Shown piece after piece: positions 1-10,089 of a stretch of DNA of 64,000 bases (position 1 is the stretch's first letter; every line of letters starts with the position of its first letter). The translations under genes and the position numbers were made by a program. The DNA is from Leptospira perdikensis (lineage in GTDB: Bacteria; Spirochaetota; Leptospiria; Leptospirales; Leptospiraceae). The stretch covers positions 930,001 to 994,000 of the forward strand of contig NZ_RQGA01000003.1 in NCBI RefSeq assembly GCF_004769575.1. Reading direction: 5' to 3'. A model generated the notes under the pieces. That model ran no database searches. It was not told the origin of the DNA and worked only from the letters and a program-made list of their open reading frames with translations.

Positions 1-199
1 GAATGGTAATTTAAAAGGTCAAGTACCTATCTCTTATGATTATTCTGGTGGTGGTAGTCCAAATACTATTTATTTAGGCAACGGAAATCTTGATGCAGAT
101 ATAGCGGAGGTTCTATACTTCAATACGGATCTTACGGAAGCAGATGTTCAGAAATTGTTTTTTTATCTGAATACGAAGTATGGGCTTTTGCCTTTGTAA
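1..199 (+). CDS. C-terminal end of a LamG/concanavalin-like protein (partial)
   Basis: The reading frame is open from the window edge to a TAA at 197-199, giving about 65 residues. The tail reads IAEVLYFNTDLTEADVQKL and ends with a YLNTKYGL-type motif. Known of the family: this is the usual last strand and helix of LamG/concanavalin-A-like jelly-roll domains in large secreted or surface proteins. The preceding Gly/Ser/Asn-rich stretch fits a beta-sandwich loop. The start, signal peptide and any other domains lie outside the window, so the ligand cannot be named. Confidence 0.65.
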   Translation, partial: NGNLKGQVPISYDYSGGGSPNTIYLGNGNLDADIAEVLYFNTDLTEADVQKLFFYLNTKYGLLPL

Positions 200-218
200 A
201 AATCGAATTTGACTTTCC

Positions 219-234
219 TTGGTTTATAAACCAA
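219..234. repeat. Perfect 16-bp palindrome downstream of the LamG-like gene
   Basis: TTGGTTTATAAACCAA is its own reverse complement and lies 20 bases after the stop at 199. No T-tract follows, so it is a weak terminator candidate; it could be a protein-binding site. The rest of the 200-435 gap holds an imperfect stem at about 260-282, the stem-loop at 318-344 and a C-rich stretch before the next start. I see no gene in it. Confidence 0.4.
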
Positions 235-317
235 AACATGAACTTTCGATAACAAAAAAACGGGAGGTTGCGAATTCTCCGTTACAAACCAACAAACATC
301 TGATATATGGAAGTCAT

Positions 318-344
318 TGGGTGGCGGGTGGATAACCCCACCCA
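318..344. repeat. GC-rich stem-loop, possible intergenic repeat element
   Basis: TGGGTGG (318-324) pairs perfectly with CCACCCA (338-344) around a 13-base loop that starts CGGGTGG. It is followed by another G-rich stretch (agggcgggg). The composition is unlike the AT-rich surroundings. No T-tail follows, so it is not a standard terminator. A multicopy palindromic intergenic element is an inference that needs a genome-wide copy count. Confidence 0.35.
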
Positions 345-435
345 GTTCGATTAGGGCGGGGATCTATACCAACCAATCCCTCTCGCACCCCCAATCCTAC
401 TTGCCCCCATTTCCCCACCTTCCAAACTACAACCA

Positions 436-816
436 ATGGATCTAAATTCAATCAATCTCAAACGATTCCATTTGCATTACTTCAGCTATTTACTTTTTGT
501 ATTCATTCTAAGTCTCCCGCTAACTGCAGGTTTGGTGGAGGATGGATATCGTATGATTTTCTATTTTGGTGGGGCCATGTCCTTTGCAATCCAGATGGCA
601 ATTTTGCAACTTCGGTTCCTTCCAAGAAAAATCCCCGCTTTGTCCGAGTCTGGGTTTCCCTTTTTTACCGTATTTCTCTCCTTTTTTCTGAATCTGGGCA
701 TTTTGACCGCTTTGCAGGTCTTAGAGTACCCTTTTGAGGCAACTTCTGGATTTTTAATTGCCTATTTCGTCCACCTTCTTTTCCTTGTATTTGCGAGCTA
801 TTTCAGTGGAAAATAA
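436..816 (+). CDS. AtpI-like small membrane protein at the head of the ATP synthase operon
   Basis: This 126-residue protein has about four hydrophobic segments and starts with ATG at 436. It sits just before atpB and its end overlaps the likely atpB start at 806 by 11 bases. Position, size and topology match the AtpI/UncI subunit, which in other bacteria aids assembly of the c-ring and is not essential for catalysis. The sequence is too divergent for a firm motif match, so the call rests mainly on context. Confidence 0.6.
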   Translation: MDLNSINLKRFHLHYFSYLLFVFILSLPLTAGLVEDGYRMIFYFGGAMSFAIQMAILQLRFLPRKIPALSESGFPFFTVFLSFFLNLGILTALQVLEYPFEATSGFLIAYFVHLLFLVFASYFSGK

Positions 817-1864
817 GTCTAAATATCGGTTTTTTTTATCATTTTTATTAGTTTTTTCCCTTAGTTTTACGAATGTTTTTGCGAACGATTCGGAAGGGCA
901 CGGCTCTGAAGAGGGCTTCGATTTCAGCGAAGTGATGGCGCACCATTTAGGTGATGCTCCCATTTTCCCATTGAACTTTGGTGGCACGATTGTCACAGAA
1001 GGCCAACCAGGCTTTGACGCTGAAAACCACGATGTTTTTGTAAACCATGATGGAGTGAAATACCACTATCTTGGTGGACTCGACCTTCATATCACCAAAC
1101 GAGTGACCATGATGTGGATTGCTTGTTTCTTTATGTTCCTTGTTTTCATCCCGGCAGCTAATTTGATCTCGAAGAACCCCAAAAAAGTTCATAACAAATT
1201 TACATCTGCTGTAGAGGCTTTCATTAGTTATCTAAAAGAAAATGTTGTGGATGCATCCCTTGATCACCACGGACATTCTTATTACCACTACATCTTCTCT
1301 TTGTTTTTCTTTATTCTTTTCTGTAACCTTTTCGGCCTCATCCCGTCTGTGGGTGAACTCACTGTGGCTGCCTCTGACGCACTCGTTGCCGTTGGTGCCG
1401 TAGAACACACACCACATATACTTCATACATTTGGACAAGTTTGGTCGGGGATCACACCTACAGGTGATATCAGTGTTACACTTTCACTCGCATCGATCAC
1501 ACTACTTACCATTTATGGAACAGCATTTTCCTACCAAGGAATTTCCTTCGTAGCACACGCAGTTCCTAAGGGAGTTCCGCTCCTACTTTGGCCACTTATG
1601 TGGGCCTTGGAGTTTATCGTAACACACATTGCCCGCTCTTTTGCGTTAACAATGAGGTTACTAGCCAACATGACAGCAGGACACGTTATGATCCTTGCGT
1701 TACTTGGATTTATCTTTATGAGTGAAAGTTGGTTGATTGCACCTGTGTCTGTTCTCAGTTCAGTGCTTATCTACTTTTTAGAACTACTTGTAGCTTTTTT
1801 ACAAGCGTTCATTTTCTCTCTGCTCACAACCGTGTTCATCGGAACTGTGATGCATAGACATTAA
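806..1864 (+). CDS. atpB: F1Fo ATP synthase subunit a
   Basis: Fo subunit a forms the two proton half-channels and the stator face against the c-ring. The motif SFALTMRLLANMTAGH carries the essential arginine of this family, R284 from the chosen start. I chose GTG at 806 because it yields a normal signal-like N-terminus (hydrophobic core ending FTNVFA). The frame stays open to a TTG at 758, which would overlap the upstream gene by 59 bases. A His/Asp-rich periplasmic segment precedes the first core helix, making the protein longer (352 residues) than typical a subunits of about 270. Confidence 0.95.
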   Translation: MENKSKYRFFLSFLLVFSLSFTNVFANDSEGHGSEEGFDFSEVMAHHLGDAPIFPLNFGGTIVTEGQPGFDAENHDVFVNHDGVKYHYLGGLDLHITKRVTMMWIACFFMFLVFIPAANLISKNPKKVHNKFTSAVEAFISYLKENVVDASLDHHGHSYYHYIFSLFFFILFCNLFGLIPSVGELTVAASDALVAVGAVEHTPHILHTFGQVWSGITPTGDISVTLSLASITLLTIYGTAFSYQGISFVAHAVPKGVPLLLWPLMWALEFIVTHIARSFALTMRLLANMTAGHVMILALLGFIFMSESWLIAPVSVLSSVLIYFLELLVAFLQAFIFSLLTTVFIGTVMHRH

Positions 1865-1913
1865 CATTTGGTTTTATTTATATTATAAAACACACAGGAG
1901 TGAAACGAAAACA

Positions 1914-2198
1914 ATGGAATTCGGTTTAGGATACATCGCAGTAGGACTCGCAGCAGGACTTGCATTACTTGGTGCAGGAATCGGTATTGGTAGAATTGGT
2001 GGATCAGTGGCAGAAAGCATCAGCCGCCAACCAGAAGCAGCGGGAAAGATCCAACTCGTTCTTTACGTAGCAGCAGGTATGATTGAAGGTGCAGCACTTT
2101 TCGCAGTGGTAATCGCTCTTCTTATCGCGCTCAAACTCAATGGCTCAATTGACAAAACAATTGGTGCTGGTGCCACTAAAGTAGAACAAGGACAATAG
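1914..2198 (+). CDS. atpE: F1Fo ATP synthase subunit c
   Basis: This 94-residue hairpin proteolipid has a glycine-rich first helix (GAGIGIGRIGG), the polar loop R38-Q39-P40 and the ion-binding carboxylate E58 in the second helix. The residues after E58 are Gly-Ala, and the position of the Na+-ligating Gln in sodium-type rings is Ile25, so by established c-ring rules it should be proton-driven. The C-terminus extends some 18 residues past the second helix. AGGAG at 1896-1900 is 13 bases before the ATG. Confidence 0.96.
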   Translation: MEFGLGYIAVGLAAGLALLGAGIGIGRIGGSVAESISRQPEAAGKIQLVLYVAAGMIEGAALFAVVIALLIALKLNGSIDKTIGAGATKVEQGQ

Positions 2199-2200
2199 TC

Positions 2201-2725
2201 TTGGTTATCCTCGCGGCTTCCGGCTTCAATTTGCTGAAAGTCAATCCGGGTCTGGTCATCTGGACCCTGGTCACTTTCTCAGTTGTTGTCTTCGTTCTTA
2301 AAAAATTTGCATGGGACAAGATCCTTCATGCTCTCGAAGAACGTGCTTCCGGCATCCAAGGCGATATCAACAAAGCAGAAACCCTTCGCGTAGAAGCAGA
2401 AAAGTCTTTAAAAGAATATAAAGACCAACTCTTCAAAGCGACGGAAGAAGCTCATAAAATTGTAGATGAAGCTAAAAAAGATGCAGTTGCTCTCCGCACT
2501 CGATTGACGGAAGAAGCACACAACGAAGTGAAAGGCATTAAAGATAGCGCAATTCGCGAAATTGATTTAGCGAAAAGCAGAGCTTTGTCTGAAATGCAAA
2601 ACCAAATTGTGGAAATGTCCGTTCTCATCGCGAGTGAGATCTTGGAGAAACAATTGAAGAAGGAAGACTATGCTTCCTTTGTCGAAAAAGAGATCGCAAA
2701 ACTCGATAAACTTAAAATAAAATGA
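2201..2725 (+). CDS. atpF: F1Fo ATP synthase subunit b
   Basis: The 174-residue peripheral stalk subunit has one N-terminal membrane helix (about residues 17-36), then a long charged coiled coil rich in Ala, Glu and Lys, which dimerises and binds delta on top of F1. The start is TTG at 2201, two bases after the atpE stop, with AAGGA at 2188-2192 as ribosome-binding site inside the end of atpE. It ends in an ATGA overlap with atpH, so the two are translationally coupled. Confidence 0.94.
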   Translation: MVILAASGFNLLKVNPGLVIWTLVTFSVVVFVLKKFAWDKILHALEERASGIQGDINKAETLRVEAEKSLKEYKDQLFKATEEAHKIVDEAKKDAVALRTRLTEEAHNEVKGIKDSAIREIDLAKSRALSEMQNQIVEMSVLIASEILEKQLKKEDYASFVEKEIAKLDKLKIK

Positions 2726-3285
2726 GTCTGAACCAAATTTCAAAGGTTTACGCAACGGCACTTTTGGAGTTAGCTCAGGAAGCTAACTCGCTTGAGTCAA
2801 CAGAAGAGGAACTTTCAACACTCGTTGATATTTTCTTTTCCGATGACTCAATCCGCCATTATTTCCTTTCTCCATTAGTTGATCCTTCTGAGAAAGAACG
2901 AACTGCAGAAAAGTCAGTTCAGGGGAAGGCATCGGATATCGTTGCCAACTTCATTACACTTGTGGTTCGTAAGAATCGATTTCTATTCCTCAAGGATATT
3001 TTGGAAGATTATAGAACAGGAGTGGACCGACTTAAAAACCGTAGTTCTCTTCGCATTGTTTCCAAAGATTCTCTTGGCAAAGAAGCTATAGATCGAATCA
3101 CCAAGTCTATCTCTTCCAAGTTCGGACGCGAAGTTCGTGTCTCTGAACAAACGGATCCAGCCCTAATTGGTGGATTCAAACTCTTTATAGACGACTTTTT
3201 AATCGATGCCTCGATCCGCGCAAAACTTGCCGGAATTGAAGAGGCTCTCCTCCAAAAGAAAATCCCAGTCGGAGCATTTGAATGA
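2722..3285 (+). CDS. atpH: F1Fo ATP synthase subunit delta
   Basis: This 187-residue OSCP/delta subunit joins the b stalk to the crown of F1. The N-terminal helical domain begins [13 protein letters not shown], the usual opening of the family. The C-terminal motif [23 protein letters not shown] matches the conserved IGG segment (GG near residues 153-154). It overlaps atpF and atpA by four bases each, which implies a fixed stoichiometric translation order. Confidence 0.95.
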   Translation: MSLNQISKVYATALLELAQEANSLESTEEELSTLVDIFFSDDSIRHYFLSPLVDPSEKERTAEKSVQGKASDIVANFITLVVRKNRFLFLKDILEDYRTGVDRLKNRSSLRIVSKDSLGKEAIDRITKSISSKFGREVRVSEQTDPALIGGFKLFIDDFLIDASIRAKLAGIEEALLQKKIPVGAFE

Positions 3286-4796
3286 AAATTAAAACAGACG
3301 AAGTAACGTCGGTACTAAAACAAGAAATTAAAAACTTCAAGAAAGACCTTCAAGTTGAAGAAGTTGGAACAGTTCTCGAAGTAGGGGACGGGATTGCGAG
3401 AGTTTACGGACTCACTAACGTAATGTCAGGAGAGCTTGTTGAATTCCAAAACGGAGTTCGAGGACAGGCATTTAACTTAGAAGAAAACTCCGTTGGGGTT
3501 GTAATCTTCGGTGATTATATTAAAATTGAAGAAGGTTTTTCCGTTAAACGTGTGGGAAAAATCTTCGAAGTTCCGGTAGGACCTGAACTTCTCGGTCGAG
3601 TGCTAAACCCTCTTGGGGAAGTGATCGACGGAAAAGGACCACTGAACGCTAAAAAAACAAGACCAGTTGAGTCTCCAGCTCCTGGAATTGCGATGAGAAA
3701 ATCAGTTCATGAACCAATGCAAACAGGAATCAAAGCAATCGATGCAATGATCCCAATTGGACGTGGACAAAGAGAGCTCATCATTGGTGACCGTGGAACT
3801 GGAAAAACTTCCATCGCAATCGATACCATCATCAACCAAAAAGGTAAAGGTGTTATTTGTGTTTACGTAGCGATTGGACAAAAAGCATCAACTGTTGCTT
3901 CCACCATCGAAATGTTACGCGAAAAAGGTGCACTCGAGTATACGATCATCGTATCTGCAAACGCATCTGAACCAGCACCAATGTTATACATTGCACCTTA
4001 CTCTGGTGCTACTATGGCTGAATACTTTATGTATGAAGAAGGGAAAGCAACACTTGTTGTGTATGATGACCTTTCTAAACAAGCCGTAGCTTATAGACAA
4101 ATGTCACTTTTACTTCGCCGCCCACCAGGTCGTGAAGCATATCCTGGAGACGTTTTCTACCTTCACTCTCGTTTGCTTGAAAGAGCAGCGAAACTCGATG
4201 ATAAATTCGGTGGTGGGTCTATGACAGCACTTCCAATCATTGAAACACAAGAAGGGGAAGTATCAGCATACATTCCTACTAACGTAATCTCCATCACTGA
4301 TGGTCAGATTTACCTTCAGTCCAACCTATTTGCATCGGGTCTTCGCCCTGCGGTGGACGTGGGAATTTCTGTATCACGGGTTGGATCTGCTGCGCAAATC
4401 AAAGCGATGAAAAAGGTAGCAGGAACTCTCAAGTCAGATTTGGCTCAGTTCCGCGACTTAGAAGCGTTTGCACAGTTAGGAACAGAACTTGATCCAGTGA
4501 CTCAAGCACAGCTTGATCGTGGATACCGAGTTCTTGAAATTCTTAAACAACCTAACAACTCACCAACTCCAGTAGAAGAACAAGTGATCTCTATTTTTGC
4601 TGTAACCAAAGGTTTTATGGATACAATTCCAACTGCAAAGGTTCGTGAATTTGAGACATACCTTTTGAAAACGATGAGAGAACAACACTCTGAAATTTTA
4701 GAAGAAATCAGAACTGCTAAAGAAGTGAAACAAGAAGCAGCTCTGCAAAAAACAATCAAATCGATTGTAGAACATTTTCTAGCAAAGAATAACTAA
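3282..4796 (+). CDS. atpA: F1Fo ATP synthase subunit alpha
   Basis: At 504 residues this has the normal length for alpha. The P-loop GDRGTGKT is at residues 169-176 and binds the non-catalytic nucleotide. The N-terminal beta-barrel, the central domain and the helical C-terminal domain are all present, including the [16 protein letters not shown] segment with the conserved arginine that reaches into the neighbouring beta site. It starts in an ATGA overlap with atpH. Nothing is missing. Confidence 0.98.
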   Translation: MKIKTDEVTSVLKQEIKNFKKDLQVEEVGTVLEVGDGIARVYGLTNVMSGELVEFQNGVRGQAFNLEENSVGVVIFGDYIKIEEGFSVKRVGKIFEVPVGPELLGRVLNPLGEVIDGKGPLNAKKTRPVESPAPGIAMRKSVHEPMQTGIKAIDAMIPIGRGQRELIIGDRGTGKTSIAIDTIINQKGKGVICVYVAIGQKASTVASTIEMLREKGALEYTIIVSANASEPAPMLYIAPYSGATMAEYFMYEEGKATLVVYDDLSKQAVAYRQMSLLLRRPPGREAYPGDVFYLHSRLLERAAKLDDKFGGGSMTALPIIETQEGEVSAYIPTNVISITDGQIYLQSNLFASGLRPAVDVGISVSRVGSAAQIKAMKKVAGTLKSDLAQFRDLEAFAQLGTELDPVTQAQLDRGYRVLEILKQPNNSPTPVEEQVISIFAVTKGFMDTIPTAKVREFETYLLKTMREQHSEILEEIRTAKEVKQEAALQKTIKSIVEHFLAKNN

Positions 4797-4807
4797 GGGG
4801 AAAGATC

Positions 4808-5677
4808 TTGGCGACACCGCGTGAGATAAAAAAGAGGATTAACTCGGTTAAAAACACGAGAAAAATCACTCGAACCATGGAGATGGTCTCCACGGCGAAG
4901 GCAAAAAAAGCGACTAACAAGGTAAATGCAGCGAAACCATACGCTGACTTAACTCGCGAGTTAGTTTCTTCTTTGTCCAGCCTTGCAGGGATCATCCACA
5001 GCCCTTACTTAAGGAAGCCGGATAAAATCCGAAAAGTTGCTATCCTTGCGATCGCCGCAAACCGTGGGTTATGCGGTGGTTTTAACTCCAACCTCCTTCG
5101 TATGGTGAAAAACCGTATCGAAGAGTTGAAGTCAAAAGGTGTGGAAGTAGAAGTCCATGCAGCAGGGAAAAAAGCAATTGCCTTCTTTAAATTTGCGAAA
5201 ATTGAATTGGTAACATCACAAACCAATATTGATGATAAAGCGGGAAGTAAGGAAGCGAATGATCTTGCTTCCTATTTTATGGAACGTTTCGCAAATGAAT
5301 CGGTGGATTCTGTTGAAATTATTTCCACTCATTACTATTCGGCAGCCAATCAGAAACCTGAGATCACAACGGTTCTTCCTTTGAAAATGGAGGAGACTGG
5401 ATCAAAAGGTTCTTCAGGTCCAGAAGTATTGTATGAGCCAGATCCAAAAACAATTTTGGAAAACCTACTTCCTATGGTGATCAAAACAACTTTTGTTAAG
5501 ATCATTTTGGAGTCGGTAGCTTCCGAACACATTGCACGAAGAGTGGCTATGAAAGCGGCAACAGACGCTGCAGGTGAGATGATTAAACTTCTTACTCGCG
5601 GTTATAACCGAGTTCGCCAGGCAAAAATTACGCAGGAAATTTCAGAAATCGTAGGGGGAGCGGAAGCCATCTCCTAA
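4808..5677 (+). CDS. atpG: F1Fo ATP synthase subunit gamma
   Basis: The central rotor shaft is 289 residues. The N-terminus ([20 protein letters not shown]) and C-terminus ([21 protein letters not shown]) are the two long helices that form the coiled coil inside the alpha3-beta3 ring, and both match the family strongly. The start is TTG at 4808, set by GGGGAAAG at 4797-4804. It is the second TTG start in this operon after atpF. Confidence 0.97.
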   Translation: MATPREIKKRINSVKNTRKITRTMEMVSTAKAKKATNKVNAAKPYADLTRELVSSLSSLAGIIHSPYLRKPDKIRKVAILAIAANRGLCGGFNSNLLRMVKNRIEELKSKGVEVEVHAAGKKAIAFFKFAKIELVTSQTNIDDKAGSKEANDLASYFMERFANESVDSVEIISTHYYSAANQKPEITTVLPLKMEETGSKGSSGPEVLYEPDPKTILENLLPMVIKTTFVKIILESVASEHIARRVAMKAATDAAGEMIKLLTRGYNRVRQAKITQEISEIVGGAEAIS

Positions 5678-7105
<1,428 letters not shown>

Positions 7106-7110
7106 TTCGG

Positions 7111-7491
7111 ATGAGTAAAGAACTGACTTTAACAGTCATCTCTCCCGACAAAATCCTTTACCAGGGCAAGGCAGAATCAGTGATTCTGCCAGGTTCTGTA
7201 GGTTATTTTGGAATTTTACCAGGTCACGCGACCCTTGTGTCTCAGTTGGACTTTGGACTCATCAAATTGCATACGGCCGGCAAAGAGTTCCGGATTGCCA
7301 TTGATGGGGGATTCTGCGAAGTGAGAAATGACCAAATCCGAGTCCTTACCGAAGGTGGGGATTCAGAGGATGATTTGTCTCATGACCACGCTGTGGAACT
7401 TCTAGATGAGGCGGAAGCCCTTCCATCCTCCAAAGACAAAGAAATTCTTCTAAAGAAAGCAAAAGTTCGCATTTTACTGCACGAACGTTAA
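7111..7491 (+). CDS. atpC: F1Fo ATP synthase subunit epsilon
   Basis: This 126-residue subunit begins with the beta-sandwich domain (LTLTVISPDKILYQGKAESV, then PGSVGYFGILPGHATLVS), which contacts gamma and the c-ring. The C-terminal helical part, which can inhibit ATP hydrolysis, is short but present (residues about 88-126). It closes the operon, five bases after atpD. A T-run follows the stop (7493-7499) but I see no strong stem before it. Confidence 0.93.
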   Translation: MSKELTLTVISPDKILYQGKAESVILPGSVGYFGILPGHATLVSQLDFGLIKLHTAGKEFRIAIDGGFCEVRNDQIRVLTEGGDSEDDLSHDHAVELLDEAEALPSSKDKEILLKKAKVRILLHER

Positions 7492-7538
7492 TTTTTTTCC
7501 CCCCTTCTTGCCGAAAATATACCAGAGGGGGATTTCCT

Positions 7539-7835
7539 TTGGCTGTAGATTGGATTCGACGTTTTGTATTGGTATCGATACTATGCACCGGATTCTATTT
7601 CTTAAAGGAAAACCCTGATTTGCGAAAAAGAATCTATTCTGAAGAACCGATCCGTGTTAAAATTGAAGGGCCCGTATTGAATCCCGGGTTTTATTCGTTG
7701 GATGCGGGTTCGAACGGAAAGGATTTGATTGAAATGGCTGGTGGATATATGCCCGGAGCGCAAATCAAAACGGAGGACAGTATCTTGGAACAACCGTTAG
7801 AGGATGGCCAGATACTAAATTTGGGAAAACGGTAA
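7539..7835 (+). CDS. Small membrane-anchored SLBB-domain protein
   Basis: The protein has 98 residues. The first 22 or so form a signal anchor (FVLVSILCTGFYFL). The remainder, VKIEGPVLNPGFYSLDAG...LIEMAGGYMPGA...LEDGQILNLGKR, matches the soluble ligand-binding beta-grasp (SLBB) fold known from polysaccharide-export proteins and ComEA. TTG at 7539 is chosen because GAGGGGG lies just upstream at 7525-7531. It sits between the ATP synthase operon and the acidic repeat protein and probably travels with the latter, nine bases downstream. The ligand is unknown. Confidence 0.7.
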   Translation: MAVDWIRRFVLVSILCTGFYFLKENPDLRKRIYSEEPIRVKIEGPVLNPGFYSLDAGSNGKDLIEMAGGYMPGAQIKTEDSILEQPLEDGQILNLGKR

Positions 7836-7844
7836 TCGAGGCGA

Positions 7845-10088
7845 ATGGCGGATCAAGAACAGAATAAAAACGAAGATCTAGAAAACATCGAACCTGTACT
7901 CGATGAAGACTCGTTTTCCTTAGATTTGGATGATTTTGATATGGGCGATGATGATTTGGATGTATCGCCAGGGATTGATGCCCCAAACCTAGATGATATC
8001 TCTGCCTTTGATGATGAAGACGAATCCATTTCTGATATGGTAGCTTCATCGGATTCATACGATGACTTATTAGATATAGACTTAGATTCTGACCTTAACT
8101 TACTTGGGGAAGAAGATCCAATCCTACATGATGAAGACATTCATGCGGATTTTTCTGATTATGAAGAAGAATCTGAAAAAGAAGAACGTAGTTCTAAAAC
8201 ACCCACCAAACAATCGTATAGTGATGATATTGGTGATGATGATCTTGAATTAGAATTTGACGATGATTTGATCGATCTCGATAAAGAAATTGAATCGATA
8301 CTAAACGGCGAAGATGGAATTCTCACATCTAAAAAATCAAAACAAGATTTAGAAGAAGAAGAGGAGGGACCTATTTCCCTTTCTTTAGAAGAACTTGAAA
8401 ACATCACTGGTGACTTAGAAGAAGAAGACCATTTTGGAGAACCAGAACGCCCTGGTTCTATTGAAGAAGAAAATGCACTGATCGATGAACATTCAGACTT
8501 AGATTTGGATTTGGATGATTCGGAAATTGATACCAATCTTTCTTTTGATGAAGAAGGAAAACCTGAGTTTGATTTAACAGATCTGAATGAGGAAGGTTCT
8601 TTCCTTCCTATAGATGATTTAGGTCCCGTGGATGCTGAGGAAGAAGAAACGGGATTCCAACCACTTGTGGATCCGGAAGAAGAAGAACTTTTCGGTAAAA
8701 ATAAAGAAGATGAAAATCTCACTCTCTCGGATGAAGAGTTAGGTAGTATTTTAGGTGCTGGTGGGGAAGCAAGTTTAGAAGAAACACTTGGTTCTGAAGA
8801 AGAATTTTTATCATCAGATGATGAATCCGAACTCCCTAGTTTCTCTGAGGACGAGGAAGAAGGCGGATTTGATCTGTTAGGTGGGGAATTTGAAACACCT
8901 GAAGAAGAACATTCACTTGAAGAAGAAGATGAAGGCCCTCTTACTTTATCTCTAGAAGAATTAGAAAATATCTCTGGTGAAGCAGTCGAGGAAGACTACG
9001 AAGAACCAACTTCTGATATCTTAAACGAAGAATTGGAAGACGAATCCATCACACTTAGTCCCGACGAACTTGGAAATATCATTGCTGGTGATCCAGTTGA
9101 AGAATCCGAGGATACCGATGAGGAAGAAAGTCACGAATTAGACACTGATCTTGGTGATGACTTTGATTTTGCTTTAGGGGAACCTGAATCAGATTTGGAA
9201 GAGGCAGAAAATGCCGAAGAAGGTCTTGAAGGTCAAATGGAAGGTTTCGAATCTTCCGATGAAGATGATGATGGTCCGATTGCCCTTTCGATGGAAGAGT
9301 TAGAATCGATTGCTTCTGATGCAGAAGAGAATTCAGAAGAAGAACTTGTTGATAGTTTAGACCGAGCTCCTCTCCCTTACGAAGAAGAACTGGCTCCTAA
9401 GTCGGACTTACTTGCTGAAGATGAAGAAGACGAATCCATTGCTTTATCAATGGAGGAACTAGAAAATATCACTGCCTCTGAAGAAGAGGATATTGAAGAG
9501 GAAGACATTACACTTTCTCCAGAAAGTCTCGATGAGATTTTAGGTGAGGAACTTCCCGGTGAAGGTTTAGAAGATATTGCTGATCTTCCTGAAGAAGAAG
9601 AGTTTTCATTGTCAGAACAAATTGGTGATGAAGAATCCTCCAGTTTCGATCTAACTTCAAGTGATGAAGACGACCTAGTCGAACATGAAGGTGAAATGGA
9701 TTTCGGAGATTTGACTTCGGATTCCGCTATTGATGATAGTTTTGATTTATCAGTTCCAGATCTAACGAAAGATAAACGAAATCCTACTCTTGCTAGTGAT
9801 GATTCAGAAGAATTTGAAGTTGATTTAGACGAATATGCCATGGAGGGAAAACTTTCTCCATTGGAAGAACTTCGAAAATCGGATGTTTCTGCACCTGAAT
9901 CTAAACCTGCTTCTGAAGAAACATTTGCCGACGTAGGTGGGGAGAACCTATCTACTGGAGATCGCAAAAAAGTTTTAGGTTACTTAGACAATTTACTCGG
10001 CAACCTTCCTGATGATGTGATCCGAGAATTCTCGAAATCTCAATACTTCGAGTTATACAAAAAAATGATGAAAGAATTGGAGTTATAA
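7845..10088 (+). CDS. Very acidic protein with repeated LSxEELxxI motifs
   Basis: This 747-residue protein is dominated by Asp, Glu and Ser, with no signal peptide or membrane segment, so it is probably cytoplasmic and largely disordered. At least seven copies of a short motif, acidic run then I/L-[TSA]-LS-x-[ED]-x-L-x-x-I, are spread between residues 173 and 569, for example DDGPIALSMEELESI and DESITLSPDELGNI. A non-acidic, conserved-looking helical domain closes it (about 703-747: GDRKKVLGYLDNLLGNLPDD... then FELYKKMMKELEL). I recall similar motifs in other spirochaete proteins but cannot name a function. The next gene follows after one base and shares an acidic N-terminal half, which suggests partners. 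Confidence 0.75.
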   Translation: MADQEQNKNEDLENIEPVLDEDSFSLDLDDFDMGDDDLDVSPGIDAPNLDDISAFDDEDESISDMVASSDSYDDLLDIDLDSDLNLLGEEDPILHDEDIHADFSDYEEESEKEERSSKTPTKQSYSDDIGDDDLELEFDDDLIDLDKEIESILNGEDGILTSKKSKQDLEEEEEGPISLSLEELENITGDLEEEDHFGEPERPGSIEEENALIDEHSDLDLDLDDSEIDTNLSFDEEGKPEFDLTDLNEEGSFLPIDDLGPVDAEEEETGFQPLVDPEEEELFGKNKEDENLTLSDEELGSILGAGGEASLEETLGSEEEFLSSDDESELPSFSEDEEEGGFDLLGGEFETPEEEHSLEEEDEGPLTLSLEELENISGEAVEEDYEEPTSDILNEELEDESITLSPDELGNIIAGDPVEESEDTDEEESHELDTDLGDDFDFALGEPESDLEEAENAEEGLEGQMEGFESSDEDDDGPIALSMEELESIASDAEENSEEELVDSLDRAPLPYEEELAPKSDLLAEDEEDESIALSMEELENITASEEEDIEEEDITLSPESLDEILGEELPGEGLEDIADLPEEEEFSLSEQIGDEESSSFDLTSSDEDDLVEHEGEMDFGDLTSDSAIDDSFDLSVPDLTKDKRNPTLASDDSEEFEVDLDEYAMEGKLSPLEELRKSDVSAPESKPASEETFADVGGENLSTGDRKKVLGYLDNLLGNLPDDVIREFSKSQYFELYKKMMKELEL
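8361..9552 (+). repeat. Seven dispersed in-protein copies of the LSxEELxxI motif
   Basis: Copies begin near bases 8361, 8708, 8929, 9043, 9262, 9427 and 9500, that is near residues 173, 289, 362, 400, 473, 528 and 552. Spacing is irregular (24 to 116 residues) and codon use differs between copies, so this is conserved peptide sequence rather than a recent tandem DNA repeat. Each copy is an acidic run followed by an amphipathic helix-like segment, which is what a docking peptide would look like. Confidence 0.7.
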
Positions 10089-10089
10089 A

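Noticed and set aside
200..435. tRNA or other structured RNA gene in the first intergenic gap
   Set aside because: No cloverleaf arms or T-loop consensus (GGTTCRA) could be placed; the stems do not form a known RNA family.
758..805. TTG start for atpB at 758
   Set aside because: It would overlap the upstream gene by 59 bases and place 16 atypical residues before a normal signal peptide; GTG 806 is preferred.
8159..8722. Long minus-strand Ser-rich open frame opposite the acidic protein gene
   Set aside because: It is the antisense of Asp/Glu codons (GAA/GAT/GAG read back as TTC/ATC/CTC and serine codons in a shifted frame); the composition is an artefact. The same applies to 9377-9967 and 7853-8140.
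8361..9552. Acidic repeats as a DNA tandem array or CRISPR
   Set aside because: Spacing is irregular and the copies differ in codon use; the repetition is at peptide level only.
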